A stretch of DNA of 64,000 bases from Bostrychus sinensis (GCA_020698575.1 CM036243.1:38509701-38573700); one strand, 5' to 3'. Positions 13,001 to 23,046 are shown, counted from the first letter of the stretch. The notes: generated by a model not told the origin, from the sequence alone. Numbers and translations: made by a program.

Positions 13001-16000
13001 ATATTAACTCTCTGTATCTGAGTTCATGTTAAAGTGCAGAGGGCTGGACACAGGGGTGAGGGGGTGAGGGGGTGAGGGACGGGGACAGACCAGGCAGACG
13101 GCGGCAGCTAGAAACGTTTATCAGTCGTTTGTGACTTAACATCACTCTAACGTCTGAGGAAAACAGCTCTGAGAAGTGTCACAGCAGCTGAAGCTGAAAG
13201 GAGCTGAAGCATGGATGGGTTATGGACCTGGACAGTGACGTCATGGATGAAGGGCTGAACGAGTTTGAAAAAATATCCATCTATCCATCTTCTTCTGCTT
13301 ATCCGTTAAAAAAACATATCTAATTGCGATTTTTCCGACAGATATTGCGGTTGGGATGATATTTGCGATATATTTTTGAACGTGTTGAGTTCACAGTTGA
13401 CAGTTTAACCATGTGACGGAGCGGTGACACTTGAGAACAATACTCACTGATAAATTAATTTAAGGAATCACAGGCCTTTCAGATCATCTCTGTAGGTCGA
13501 CTGAGATGGGTTTTTCTGTGGCCAATGCCGATTTTTAAAATTCAGAGATGGCCGATAAATACTGCCAATTTTTTGGACCGATATGCAAGGCCGATTTTCT
13601 TAATTTATTAAAGAAATTAATATATAGTCATTTGTTTTAGTAATGCAAACAAATGTGTTAGAATGTGACAGTGAGAACAGTTAAAGATTATTTTTAAGGC
13701 AATCTCACTCAGACTCTGTGCAGGCAGACGCTGGGGAGAGCTACAAAATGTTTTTGGATTTTTGTTCCACAAGGTTCTGTTCAAGAGAAATGAACAAAAT
13801 CTTTTATTGCTGTTTTGAGCTTTTCAGGCTGAGATAGAGAGATTTGTGATGTTTTCTCTGAACTGCAAAGCCCAAACTGCTACAAGATGGGGTCCTTCAG
13901 TGACATGGTTGCCCGGACATATGCCTGACCTGCATTAAAGGGCAAGAATCTGGACATATCTGTTGACCTCTAATTTGTACACACTAAGACCCTGCTGAGA
14001 AAGGATATTTTGTTCTCTACAGAGGACATTATATCATCTGAGTATTTGCAGCTTCTGAGATTTGCTAATTGTGACAATTCTAGTTGGGATTTCAATTCAA
14101 TTTTGATTAATTGTGCAGCCCTATTGACCACTGTTGTTTTCAATAACTGTGCTCATTGACGCATGATGCCAAAATAGTGTTTTACTTCCACACTGTGCAG
14201 CCCATAGAGGGCGCTCTGCAACCCTCAAGCACGCGCGCTCTTGTTTCTCGTACTACATGATCATCTCTGACCAATAGGTGCGATGGCGGGCTAAAGCAGT
14301 GACTTCACAGGTCAAAAGGTTGTTTTTTTAGCCAAATTAAAGATTTCAAAGAGGGAAAAAAATCCATGGTGTGAAAATAGATAATAAAACCTGACAGCCC
14401 AACACCAGGAGTTTCTTTCTACACTGCACTCTTTCTCAGACCCTCTCCAGGTCATATTTTACATCCATGAGCTGAAGTGAGAGCGAAAGTAATAGAGGTC
14501 CTAGAGGTCAGAGGTCATGTGCTCCGCTGGGTGCAGACCTGTCCACCTGTGACAGCCCCACAGAGGGCGCTGCAGCTGGATGTAGAAGGTGCAGTGTCGG
14601 TTGTACTGGTCGTGGTCAGTGATTCGGACTCGGATAGTCTTCCTGTAACACACACGGGACGGGGGTTAGGGTTAGGAGGGTTAGTCTGAGGGAGAAGGAG
14701 ACGGCGGCCATGTTGGGTCAGTCACTGTTTTTAACCTGTTTTTTTATTTAAAACAAACACACACCAGACCAGAACAGTGCAGCACAATGAAGGAGGTCTG
14801 AGGTCTCCAGTGACTGTGTAGCACAAATAAAATCAAAAGTATGGAGGGTTTTGGGAGGGGGGGGTCACACTTTGGGGTCAGAGGTGAGTGGGCGGAGTCA
14901 GTCTGGGCAGTAGAAGCCACACCTTTCCTCTCACTCATCTCCAGCAGCCGCGGCTCTCCGATCTCCAGGAAGAAGTTCTTGTTCTTCTCGTACTGGTCGT
15001 CGTCCAGGATGTTGATCTGGATGGGTTTACTGAGGGGACCGGGACAGGGTTTGAGAGGGAGGAGATGGAAAATAGAGGGAAATACAGGTTTAACAGAAGA
15101 CAGAGAGGTAGGAGACAGGGCTATACTCAGGGTTTGGAGAGAATAAGCAAAAGGTATCAGGTTAGAAGTGTTATAGTTCCAGAAAAACCCAAACCACTTC
15201 ACTGTTTCCCAGTTGTAAGGATCCTTTCTCCTGGGCGTCCTGTTAGTGCTGCATGGGAACTCTTAAGATTAGAACTGTGTGTGTTCAGTCGTGTCACTTG
15301 ATTGAATCAGGCGCGTTAAAAACCTGTGGGTAATTTATAGCGAGACCACGAGGGAATGTGCCAAACAGAGGAGATGAGCTCTTCAGAGGAGGTGGGAATT
15401 GAACCTTTAGGAGCAGCACCTTGTTGTGGTCCAGCCCTGTACAGATACACGGAGCGGAAAATTTGAAAATCCATCTCGTCAGGCTCTCGCTGATTTGTTT
15501 GGGCCAATGGCAGTACCAGTGGTGGACAGTAACTAGATACTTTTAGTACATTTTTTGAAGAAAAAGTACTTTCTGAGTACATTTTGTAGAACATACTTTT
15601 ACTTTTACTAAATTTTGGACTTTAAATTGTAAGTGAAAGTAGTTTTGTCCTCTGTGGTGTAGTGGGCAGCACCTCTGACGTAATCTGAAGGTTCTGGGTT
15701 CAAAGAAGAAGAAGAATTTGGAAAAACATTCAAATGTACTTTCTAATCAAGTTACAGTCAATACTTTCTTACTTTTACTGAAGAAAAATTTTGATTAGGC
15801 AAGGTAGTTTTACTTCTACTTGAGTTATATTATTTTTGAAGTAACAGTACTTTTATGTGAGTACAGATTTTGAGTACGTCCACCGCTGGGCAGTACTGCC
15901 ATGAGAGGTTAGGTTTGCTTTTTCAGTGATACTTGTTAAATCAGAGTGACCTCGTGAGATAAACCCAGATCTTCTCTCTAAGGCCTGAGGACTTGGACCA

Positions 16001-19000
16001 ATGTCTCTGCTCCAGGCGCTCACTGTGATTGGACAGATCCACTTCCTGTTTGACCCAAATCAACATGGCCTCCTCCAGATGGCTCATCTTTTATTTACAG
16101 TCAGGTTTTTCCATCAGTCGTTCTGAAGACTGAGAAACGTCCAGGAGGCTGCTGGGACGCCAGGTTAGAGAGGACGTCCCTGCCCAAAAGATATAAAGTC
16201 TATTATGTTTGAACGGGAGGGGATCAGACCCACTTCAGTAAGAGAGTGAATGGGTCTGAGTGGACTGGCTCAGGACTTTGAACCTTACCCAGCGCATGCA
16301 GATCGGACTGAGTGGTGAGGTAGCCCAAACCCAGTGGTTCTCAAACTGTGGCACGGGTCCCGCTGGTGGTACGTGGGAATCTTTTCAGTTCAAGTCCTGA
16401 TTTAGTCTGATTCCTGTGTTAGTCCAACTCGGGGCTAGACCTGGTTTAGTCCTAGTTTATCCCGTGTTAATTCAGAGTTAGTCCTGGTTTTTATACTGGC
16501 TAAGTTCTGGTTTAGTCTTGGTTTAGTCCTGGTTTAGCCCTGATTATTTTGACCAGGTTTAGTGCTAATTCAGTGTTGGCTTAAGTTCCAATTTAGTCCT
16601 GGTTAAGTCCAGATTTAGTCCTTATTTAGACCCACCTCAGTCCGTTAAAGATGGTACTTGTGAAGCCAAATACTTTCTGAGGTGGTACTTGGTTACGTAA
16701 ACAAAAACACAGACAAAACCTGACGCTTAAGTTTTACGCTAATGGATGTGTCCCTTTTGATCTCTCTGTGCAGACCCTGGTCTGTGGTTCTGGTTCTCAT
16801 GTGTGTTATTTTTCAGCAGTAGGGAGTGCTTTACTGTAGCGTTCATGGCGGGACAGCCCTGTCTGTTTTGGACGAGGAGCAGAGCAACTCCGAGCGAGGC
16901 CTAAAAAGGAAAGAGATGCAGGTTTGTTTATGAGACACTGAGCAGAACGGGACGCTCCTCAGCGGCAGCACCTTCCTCCTGTAACTCCCCTGTACAACAC
17001 TCAACCCTCACACAGACGCCGCTGCTGTCGTCAGGACCAGACCAGGACCTGTCCCACGCCACAGCGAACTGACCCAAGACAAAGGTCAAGACCAGATCCT
17101 GTGAACTAACACAAAATAACGTAAAAATAAATAAAAATCAGTAGCACCGAGGCGCTGATGATCATGTTTGGTGATGCCAACAGTGGCAGAGGGGGGACCA
17201 AGTCACTAAAGTCTCAAGTCTTTGGCTTCATGTCCCAAGTAGTAAGTCTGAGTCAAGTCCACAGTATTACACTTTGAGTTTCAAGTCCTTTCAAGTTTTT
17301 TCAACAAACAACTAATATTATATATTATAGTTTATAAAATGCAGATGTTTTAAGCAATATGTATTTCATTTATTCATCCTCTAGTGCTTATTCCCATTAG
17401 AGGTACTGGCACTGGAGCCTATGCCAGTAACTTTGGGCCTTAATTTTTTTATTTTTTTTATTTAACCTTTATTTAACCAGGAAAGTCCCATTGAGATTAC
17501 TAATCTCTTTTTCAAGGGAGTCCTGGCCAAGACAGCAGCACAGTTACATTACACACAGACATTTCAACACATCACAAAATGGATTCTTAAAAGCAATTAC
17601 AAATCATAGACTTAATTTCCAAACCTTTCAACATAGATTTAAACTGAACTATTGAAGTCAGTTCTTGTAATTTCAAGACTTTTTGTAAATTATTCCAAGT
17701 TGAAGGTGCAGAATATTGAAATGCCACTTTGCCAGTCTCTGTGCGGACACTTGGGACAGAAAGAAGCATGCAATTTTGTGATCGCAAAGCATAATGTCCA
17801 TCTGTTTTATGTTGAATATACATACATAGGTATGGAGGGAGCAGACCCATAATCCCTTTGTAAATGAACATGTACCAGTGACTTAGCCTGCGAGTATCCA
17901 GTGCTGCCCAACCCACACGTGTGTACAGTTCGCAGTGGTGTGTCCGAGGCTTACAGTTTGTGATAAATTGCAGCGCGATTAAGCGGGGTACATCATCATC
18001 AAACTTTATTAGCAGACTCAAAGTCCAGAGTAAAAACAAACAACACATAAAAACAGACAAAAACAAAAACAAACTACACCACAAACTGTACCAGTGCGTC
18101 CACAGCTCAGACTGGTACCGTGTCGCGCTGAGCCTGATATGAGTCAGGGTCAGAATAATCCAATTACTACATTTGTTAAACCGACAAATAAATGCATACA
18201 TTAAATGTCTTAGAACAGCTTGAACGGTTTTAATCCCTGCTGACACAAACAATTGACTTGCACTCTCCAATCACCGTTTCAATAAGATTCTCAGACAGTC
18301 ATTGTATGCAACATGAAATTTACGTAAGCTAGCTCTTTTATAATTCGACCATAAGTGTGCAGTATATAATGGCGTACAGTAGGCCTTAAAGAGAGTCCTC
18401 TTTACTTCATCCAGCACATTGGCCTGCATATACATCATGCCACACTGGCAGTACATGTCCTCATCATATTACAGATCATTAGTGATGAAATGTCCAAGGT
18501 ATTTACATTTATCACATACTGCGAGATTAATCCCACATAATATAAACTTACTTAACACTAAATGGGCACATTTATACAGCACTTTTCATCAAAGAACCAT
18601 TCACCCTCACATTCATACACCAGTGTGCGCAGACACCGGAGGTAAGGTGGGTTAAGTGTCTTGCCCAAGGACACAATGACAGTATGCAACAGTGGGAGTG
18701 GGATTTGAACCGCCAACCTTCTGGTTCGTGGACAAGCGGCTCTACCAACTGAGCTACTGCCACCCTGAACGCTGTTGGTAACAAGGCAATTTAGCTGAGA
18801 AGCTATCGTTAGCTAAGCATTAGCTCGTAAGTGTCACTTATGTTCTTCAAATCAGGGCCGGATCTAGCTTTGTGGGGGCCCTGTGCAAGATGCTGTTTGG
18901 TGGCCCCTAGCTTGCCAGACTACAATTTATAGAGAGATACCTGATCTCTCAGATGATCCATGTTACAATTCATGCGCAAACAGTGATACTAGTCGAGAAA

Positions 19001-22000
19001 ACCTCAGATCATGTTAAGTGGCAAATGTCTGAGTAACAACTTCACTGGACGATGGCATCTGCACAACAGCAACAACTGCAATGTACTTACAGCTTGGGGG
19101 GCCCCCTAGTGGCTTGTGGGGCCCTGTGCATGTGCATAATCCGCATATAGCTAGAACCAGCCCTGCTTCAAACGTCTGCTGAAGTGGCATGTTGTTATAT
19201 CTCCATCAGTCTATAGGTTCTGGATACAGGACTTCTCTTGTGGTCAGTAAGTCATATATTTTGTAAGTGGATGCAGTTTACTCTGGGCATCATTTTGAAA
19301 CATATCACTTCTGATTTTACCGCCACTTTCAAGACCTGACTGAGAGCAGAGGGAAAAAAATGTTATCACGTCTCAACACTAACAGAAGCTCTCTCCCTCT
19401 GAATCACATAAACACAAGGGGCCACACTTCGCACCGGGGTCTAAGTGCCTCGACGGCAACGATCAAACGGCACAAAATAGCCCTTTACAAACAAGCCATA
19501 AAACTGAATATCAACCTGTCCATCTTAATTCTGTCCATTCCTAATTTTACCTCTGACCTACCTACTGAGCTAGCACACGTCTACTGTAGAGTCAGGTCCA
19601 GAGACAGAGTTAAATCCGTCTAACACCAGATAACACCAGATAATGGACAGTATTTATCACCGACTTCTCCTTGAGACCAATAAAATATTAAAAGTAACTG
19701 TGTGCAGCGTTGGTTCTGCTGTAAGTGCCCCATGAGTGGAGTCTATATAAGGCCCTCAACTCTGTGTGTTTACTCCACACTGCTCAAATAAATGCTGCCA
19801 ACCGTGCTGGGACAGGGCACAGACATGCAATGCAGACTCTGGTCATGTGATCAGCCCCAGGTCACGTGATAGAGAAGAAGAAAGCCTGGTAGTTATTTTA
19901 ATTTACTAGACATGGGTAGAGTCTCCAACAAGTGTGAGTTTTTAACCATGTTATAATTGTTAATAGGTGTTTCCTCCTCAAAAACAGACCTGGAGTAGTA
20001 TTATGTTTCAGTAATTCTGTATGCTAAGGTGCTGTCCTTCTTCAGAGCTGAAGGTCTCACAGCTCTACGTAGACACATGAAACCAGGAAGTGCTCCTGCC
20101 TAAAGCCCATACACCATCACCGAACTCATTCTCATCATTTCAGCCTTAAACCTCATTCACTACAAAGCACTCATCTCATTTATCTATCTGTTAGCTAAAT
20201 AGACATTTTATGCTCTGTCTGTTCCCCACTGTTGCCAGCAGGGGGTGACAGACACCTAATCCAAGAGTGGCTTTAAACAAATACAATCTTTAATGGAGTA
20301 AACAACGACTAAAACTGGACTAAACTAGATTTGGGCCAGAAGAACTAGACTAAACCTTGACAAAACCAGAACTAAACAAAACAGATTTTTATACCTAAAA
20401 ACTGGAAAACATTTTTTTCACTAATCACGTTACATTTGAACTCGACAGGTGACAAAAAAGCTTCCAAAATCCATACAATTTTCTGTCATGTAATTAAAAT
20501 ACATTAGCCTGACAAGCCAGCCTCTCCTATTTCCTTTTCAAAAGCAGGACAGTCTGGTTCCTCACTCGAAGGGAAGCATATTTCTCCAGTCAATTTGGAA
20601 CTGGCCTATCACAGCCATTCATCTGCAGCATGTCTTATGAATACGGAAGCTAACAAAGTCCAGTTGATGCTCATAATACAGCGTATTATGGTGTTTTATG
20701 GAAGAACCGGCAAGAATCAGCTATGTTTGTTTAGGTTTGGTTGGTCCGCCTGTCATTGTTCCGCCTGCAGAAACAAAACTTATGCAAAGGGATACCAGAC
20801 TAATATTTTTGTAAAGAACAGGAAAGTACAGTAAAAGTACATGGCAGTAGGACATTGTTAATAATTTAAGTGACAAACGTCTTTAGACAAATGTGTTTTA
20901 TGGTTCCTGTGCTTTTCTATTGGTTAAAATGGTAAAAGAAGTGTTTTTACAGATATGTGTTGGGACATGGAACAAGCCTAAAACTGGGACTGGGTTAAAT
21001 AGGGATGTCTGGTCACCGTAAACAAGGTCTAAACCAGAACTAAATTAACATATAACTGGGACCAAAAAAAAACAGGACCAATGTAGGACCAAACCAGAAC
21101 TAATGCTGGACTAAAACTGTACTAAACAGTGGTCTACACAAATATGATCCAGCGCAGAGCGGGAATAAAACTATCTCTATAAATTACAGCACATCATGTC
21201 TGCAAAGGACTCCTGCGTACCACCAGTGATACCTGTAGCACTACTGCTCTAAAACAAAAAATAAGGCAGCTCATACTGGTATTGCGACTTTATTTGTATT
21301 GTTTTTATGTCTTACTCACACAATCTCATCGTTGTCGAACTCCAGAACTCCGTGCGTGTCCTCGAAGTCCTCTCCCCCTCCTTTGGCCGTCCCCTCGATA
21401 GTTTTATACGGCACTATCACCACGCCCCGGGCTCCCGAGGTCCGCACCACTCGCACCTCCATGACCCCCACGCTCTCGCTGACCGTCACCGTTGGCTCCT
21501 CGAACGTAAAAATCCCCGCGTGGTCGTCGTCAAAGATCGTGACGGTCGCTGTACTCGGCAAACCCAGACCGACCACCGGCATGTCCTCTTTCGTATCCAC
21601 ACGCGTGTTACTCAGATGAACCAAAAAGTGTTCGTCTTCCTCGAAAATATCATCGTCTATGATCTCAATGCGTATTTCTTTTTCTGTTTCACCCGGTTCG
21701 AATACGGCGGTCCCTTCTGTGAACGTGTAATCGGATCCGGCGTTCGCAGTGCCATCTTCTGTCCGATAATCTACGTAAACTCTTCGCGTTAAATCGCCAC
21801 CTTGTCGTGCGATATTTAGTGCAACGCTGCCACAGTTTTCCAGACACTGATATGAACCGGGATCGAAATAAACCTTGGTGTAGTTCGCTAGCGCCTCAGA
21901 AGAGATTTCAAACTGGTTCGTAGTGCGTTTAGCCTGATCCGCCGCGCGTTTCTTTAAAATATTTCCCGCTCCGGTGATGATCCTTGTCGCTTGGCATCGA

Positions 22001-23028
22001 TAAAATGCTCTGCTTTTCTGCTGCTGGTTCAGAACTTGATAGTTAGCGAGCTCCGTTAGCTGCTCCAAGTCCTTCTCCGGATGTTTTTGTTTGAGCTCTT
22101 TCAAAATGGCCGCCACTTCTTTGCGAGATTCCTCCTCATCCCACTCAAAAAACGCATCTAGCTCCTCGCCGTTAGCCTTGAGCATTTCAACGTCGGATTT
22201 TAGCGGGACGTCGGGCTCTCCTTCCGTCTCTATGATCATGCCTTTCTGTTTACCCGCACGATATCGCTTATAGACGTATTTGTAAAACAGTAAGCGACGG
22301 TCGGCAATGTACGCGAGTCCTACGCATATCGGGAAAAAGAATAACGTCAGAAGCCCTTCCCAAATGTCCACAACTCCGGGGCTAAAAACAGCTAGGATCA
22401 GATACAACCAGGTGTACGCAAACACACTCCATGTTGCCGTTACGAAAAACACTCTTAAATGCTTCACTTTTCGCGTCTCTCCGTCAGGAATTACCGAAAC
22501 GCACAGTCCGATAATAACGAACATATTAAATGCGGCGCTTCCCACGATCGTATTTGGACCCAATTCACCAGCGTTAAAGTTATGTCCGCAAACTTCTACG
22601 ACAGATAAAAGTATTTCGGGAGCAGACGAACCTAGCGCCATTAACGTTAAATTCGACACTGTCTCGTTCCAAACGCGAACCGTGGTTGTGATTTTCTCCC
22701 CGTTCGCTTTTTTGATCGTAATCTGCCGTTCCTGCGACGTTATGACCTCTATTGACGCCATGAAGCGGTCGGCGATGATGGACACGCCGAGGAACATGTA
22801 CGCTAAGCCCAGGAAGTAGATGGTAGCTCTGGCGAGGCGTTCGGAGAAAACGGGATTAACCGGTTGCCAAATCGGGAGAATGACGCCCTCAATGCAGTCC
22901 GTGCCCCCCCCGCATTTGGCCTTAGTGACGTTCGAGGAGCTGTTGGTTACAGGAGCGCCCCCTGCTGCTGAAAACTGGAACAGAGACGAAATGAGGAGCA
23001 GGAGGCGAAGAGAAAAAGCGGACGCCAT
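795..23028 (-). CDS. slc8a: Na+/Ca2+ exchanger, SLC8/NCX family (multi-exon, 3' end off window)
   Basis: Plasma-membrane antiporter exchanging about 3 Na+ for 1 Ca2+. The coding exons, in minus-strand order, are 23028-21320, 15029-14923 (A), 14642-14539 (B, alternative to A), 12932-12912 and 11900-11883 (C in two pieces), 11773-11759 (D), 9999-9931 (E), 6934-6807 (F), 6299-6200 and 1076-795. All junctions are GT-AG and the phases agree throughout. Seen directly: alpha-1 motif ALGSSAPEIL, XIP-like RRLLFYKYVYKRYRAGK, CBD1 acidic motif IIDDDIFEEDE, CBD2 and half of alpha-2 (GLKDSVTAVVFVALGTSVP). The last exon is missing because the window ends. From family knowledge, NCX1 has cassettes A-F, NCX3 has A-C and NCX2 has only A and C, so D and E point to NCX1. 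The diverged central loop also allows the fish paralogue NCX4, so slc8a1 versus slc8a4 is not settled. Confidence 0.95.
1362..6193. repeat. 4.8-kb minisatellite of 10-bp units (ACAACTACAG type)
   Basis: About 480 tandem 10-bp units, written CTGTAGTTGT / GTGTAGTTGG on the plus strand, with variants (GCTGT, TTGACTG, GCAGTTGG). It fills almost the whole intron between the NCX exons at 6200 and 1076. Marker variants recur at fixed offsets: GTGCAG at 2551, 3411 and 4751, and CTGTAGCTGG at 3251 and 4591, so blocks of about 860 and 1340 bp were duplicated. The units lack stop codons in two minus-strand frames, which makes gigantic but spurious reading frames. Confidence 0.97.
6200..6299 (-). CDS. 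slc8a: NCX exon after F (end of CBD2 / loop)
   Basis: 100 nt, acceptor gtcctgctccag, donor gtacag, ending in phase 1. It encodes NTVDKLIKKTNLALLIGTN then SWREQFIEAITVNS. This is very close to mammalian NCX1 (STVDKLIKKTNLALVVGTN). The 10-bp minisatellite begins within about 6 bases of the donor, so the reading frame stays open far into the intron. Confidence 0.94.
6336..6720. repeat. Degenerate 11-bp array (GGTTTAGTCCT orientation)
   Basis: Repeated GTTTAGTCCTG-like units with much drift. It is the reverse orientation of the CTAAACCAGGA array at 7035-8012, across exon F. Confidence 0.85.
6807..6934 (-). CDS. slc8a: NCX exon F (CBD2 continuation)
   Basis: 128 nt, acceptor ctgctgtgttgcag, donor gtcaga, ending in phase 0. 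It encodes ENGVGDSCSLR, which replaces the DEYDDKQPLTSK start of mammalian F, followed by the near-invariant EEEERRIAEMGRP and HSRLEVVIEESYEFK. It is flanked by oppositely oriented 11-bp arrays at 6336-6720 and 7035-8012. Confidence 0.93.
7035..8012. repeat. Degenerate 11-bp array (CTAAACCAGGA orientation)
   Basis: Tandem CTAAACCAGGA / TCTAAACCAGG units with drift and internal block repeats (the CTAAAACTGCCC segment recurs near 7150, 7495, 7605 and 7740). It occupies the intron between NCX exons E and F. Confidence 0.9.
8017..9930. other. Intron E-F remainder with a probable hAT-like end
   Basis: CAGTGGTGTAGTCCACGTGA at 8017 resembles the end of a common fish hAT-like repeat; no matching second end was found. 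8150-8480 is GC-richer with two ATTGG boxes (8251, 8291), perhaps a transposon promoter remnant. The rest is AT-rich, and no exon is seen. Confidence 0.35.
9931..9999 (-). CDS. slc8a: NCX cassette exon E
   Basis: 69 nt, acceptor gatgttttcag, donor gtgaga. It encodes GKDIYRKVQGRDNPAPSSV then FSIT, aligning over 23 residues with mammalian exon E (GQPVFRKVHAREHPIL...). The phase is 1 on both sides, as expected for an optional cassette. Presence of D and E is the main argument for an NCX1-type gene. Confidence 0.88.
10380..10935. repeat. AT-rich minisatellite (AAATAAATGTAWAAATGCTA type)
   Basis: Irregular repeats of AAATAAATGTA, TAAATGCTAAAAT and TAAATATAAATAATG, in an NCX intron. 10000-10380 otherwise shows nothing recognisable apart from an A-run at about 10328-10345. 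Confidence 0.85.
11084..11516. mobile_element. hAT-like element with internal 11-bp minisatellite (complete copy)
   Basis: Left end CTGTGGTTCTCAAAC at 11084; right end GTTTGAGAACCACTG finishing at 11516. The flanks GTCTACAA (11076-11083) and GACTACAA (11517-11524) match at 7 of 8 positions, like a hAT target duplication. The interior is drifted CTAAACCAGGA repeats followed by the unique CGTACCACCAG segment at 11475. Confidence 0.75.
11759..11773 (-). CDS. slc8a: NCX micro-exon D (15 nt)
   Basis: Acceptor cgctcag, 15-nt exon, donor gtaagg. It encodes DKQLFG across its junctions, matching mammalian exon D (GKYLFG). The phase is 1 on both sides. Confidence 0.82.
11883..11900 (-). CDS. slc8a: NCX micro-exon C, second half (18 nt)
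   Basis: Acceptor ctttgttccag, 18-nt exon, donor gtgagc. In phase it encodes GGFVKT, matching GGFTIT, the end of mammalian exon C. Both ends are phase 1, so it could be skipped or included without disturbing frame. Confidence 0.83.
11996..12832. mobile_element. Palindromic MITE (outer), CACTGCAAA...TTTGCAGTG
   Basis: Long inverted arms. CACTGCAAATTTTC at the left pairs imperfectly with the right terminus GCAGTG at 12832, and internal arm segments such as TTTTTACTTATT pair with AATAAGTAAAAAT. A second member of the same family is inserted inside it. Confidence 0.8.
12162..12564. mobile_element. Palindromic MITE (inner, nested)
   Basis: Near-perfect inverted arms: CACTGCAAAAAATC...CTAGCATTAG at the left, and CTAATGCTAG...TTTTTTGCAGTG at the right. 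It contains GATCTGCCAA/TTGGCAGATC around a short loop. It sits in the left arm of the older outer element. Confidence 0.85.
12912..12932 (-). CDS. slc8a: NCX micro-exon C, first half (21 nt)
   Basis: Acceptor cttttag, 21-nt exon, donor gtgagg. With the phase-1 base of the preceding exon it encodes AVLLHET. Mammalian cassette C encodes ALLLNELGGFTIT (39 nt). This exon matches its first half, and the next micro-exon (11883-11900) matches the second half. Together they are also 39 nt and 13 residues, so the pair is credible despite the tiny size. Confidence 0.85.
12933..14538. other. Intron between exons B and C1: old interspersed repeats
   Basis: Contains ATCCATCTTCTTCTGCTTAT (about 13274) and a GGCCGAT-rich segment (13520-13600) of a common fish repeat. 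A terminus GATTAATTGTGCAGCCCT (about 14106-14123) also looks like the end of a transposon. No exon is seen. Confidence 0.4.
14539..14642 (-). CDS. slc8a: NCX mutually exclusive exon B (diverged)
   Basis: 104 nt, acceptor gtgtgtgttacag, donor after ACAG (gtctgc, weaker than its neighbours). It encodes KTIRVRITDHDQYNRHC and TFYIQLQRPLWGCHRWT, 34 codons plus one base, exactly the length and phase of mammalian exon B. The N-terminal half resembles CBD2, but the C-terminal half is poorly conserved. An alternative donor (CACAG|gtgga) would break the phase shared with exon A. This is probably the alternative to exon A, though the weak donor and diverged tail leave some doubt that it is still used. 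Confidence 0.75.
14923..15029 (-). CDS. slc8a: NCX mutually exclusive exon A (Ca2+-binding CBD2 form)
   Basis: 107 nt, acceptor ggtcccctcag, donor after AAAG (gtgtgg). The first base completes the valine codon of exon 2, then 35 codons read KPIQINILDDDQYEKNK followed by FFLEIGEPRLLEMSERK, ending in phase 1. It aligns residue for residue with mammalian exon A (KTISVKVIDDEEYEKNK...). The acidic DDDQYE segment is kept; in the family, exon A supplies residues that make CBD2 bind Ca2+. It lies upstream of exon B, the same order as in mammals. Confidence 0.93.
15517..15888. mobile_element. hAT-type MITE with perfect 8-bp TSD
   Basis: CAGTGGTGGACAGTAAC at the left and GTCCACCGCTG at the right, with GGCAGTAC duplicated at 15509-15516 and 15889-15896. 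It contains GTACTTTT-rich sequence and, near 15650-15705, a foreign-looking segment with GTTCTGGGTTCAAA, perhaps a SINE fragment. Confidence 0.88.
15897..16330. other. Intron 2 sequence, nothing identified
   Basis: Unique-looking intronic DNA between two mobile elements. No exon, RNA gene or repeat was recognised. Confidence 0.4.
16332..16690. mobile_element. 11-bp-array hAT-like element, inverted copy
   Basis: Begins CAGTGGTTCTCAAACTG, then CTGGTGGTACG (16363-16373), then drifted GGTTTAGTCCT units. This is the right end plus array of the 11084-11516 element in opposite orientation. The far end is not clear. Confidence 0.6.
17445..18480 (-). pseudogene. Degraded non-LTR retrotransposon (LINE) fragment, RT C-terminal region
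   Basis: Two adjacent minus-strand reading-frame pieces (18456-18271 and 18270-17587) carry LINE-like motifs: TLFKAYCTPLYTAHLW and AYNDCLRILLK, then FIYKGIMGLLPPYL, VPSVRTETGKVAF and SAPSTWNNLQK. They end near the common 3' tail TTTATTTAACC. Frame changes and a poorly matching central insert show it is dead. I cannot assign the clade. 16700-17440 holds only drifted repeat (CAAGTC-rich near 17200-17300). Confidence 0.75.
18560..18767 (-). mobile_element. tRNA-derived SINE
   Basis: The minus strand reads GGCAGTAGCTCAGTTGGTAG (A box), then GGTTCAAATCC (B box), then TGTGTCCTTGGGCAAGACAC. The same core occurs at 40230 and 60394. It is not a functional tRNA gene, as no cloverleaf follows the boxes. 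Confidence 0.85.
18853..19165. mobile_element. hAT-type MITE
   Basis: CAGGGCCGGATCTAGC at the left and GCTAGAACCAGCCCTG at the right. Flanks CTTCAAAT (18845-18852) and CTTCAAAC (19166-19173) agree at 7 of 8. Confidence 0.85.
19955..20245 (+). repeat. Interspersed repeat, copy 1 (inverted mate at 25800-26110)
   Basis: Shares CATGAAACCAGGAAGTGCTC, AAAGCCCATACACC, TTTCAGCCTTAAACCTC and TTTATCTATCTGTTAGC with the reverse strand of 25800-26110. A third partial copy lies near 53030-53110. The family is not identified. 19174-19950 shows nothing else recognisable. Confidence 0.8.
20246..21300. other. Intron 2 sequence with drifted 11-bp units
   Basis: Scattered CTAAAC/ACTAAACC units at 20305-20380 and 20985-21135. 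They are followed by CGTACCACCAG at 21216, the right-end motif of the 11-bp-array element. The rest is unremarkable. Confidence 0.5.
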
Positions 23029-23046
23029 CTTGGAGCGACCAGGAAC
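21320..23046 (-). CDS. slc8a: NCX exon 2: signal peptide, first TM cluster, XIP, CBD1, start of CBD2
   Basis: A 1727-nt exon. The acceptor reads tctgtgttgcag just above 23046, 18 untranslated bases precede ATG at 23028-23026, and the donor gtgagtaag lies at 21319-21311. It encodes 569 codons plus two bases (phase 2). Residues about 1-22 are a hydrophobic signal peptide. N-glycosylation sites lie near 29-33, and an EGVILPIW segment near 47-54. TM segments are near 68-85, 125-143, 160-180 and 193-240. The alpha-1 repeat centres on ALGSSAPEIL (131-140) and GSAAFN (163-168). XIP is near 244-264. CBD1 spans about 383-498 with DDDIFEEDE (458-466), and CBD2 begins with DDDHAGIFTFEE (500-511). The loop between XIP and CBD1 is acidic and shorter than in mammalian NCX1. 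A single large exon 2 is typical of this family. Confidence 0.96.

Noticed and set aside
17587..18270. Intact host gene on the minus strand
   Set aside because: LPPYL, VRTETGK and SAPSTWNNLQ are LINE reverse-transcriptase tail motifs. The frame is broken at 18270 and contains inserted text.
18690..18767. tRNA gene (A and B boxes)
   Set aside because: The boxes are followed by a SINE body seen in two other copies; no acceptor or anticodon stem is intact.
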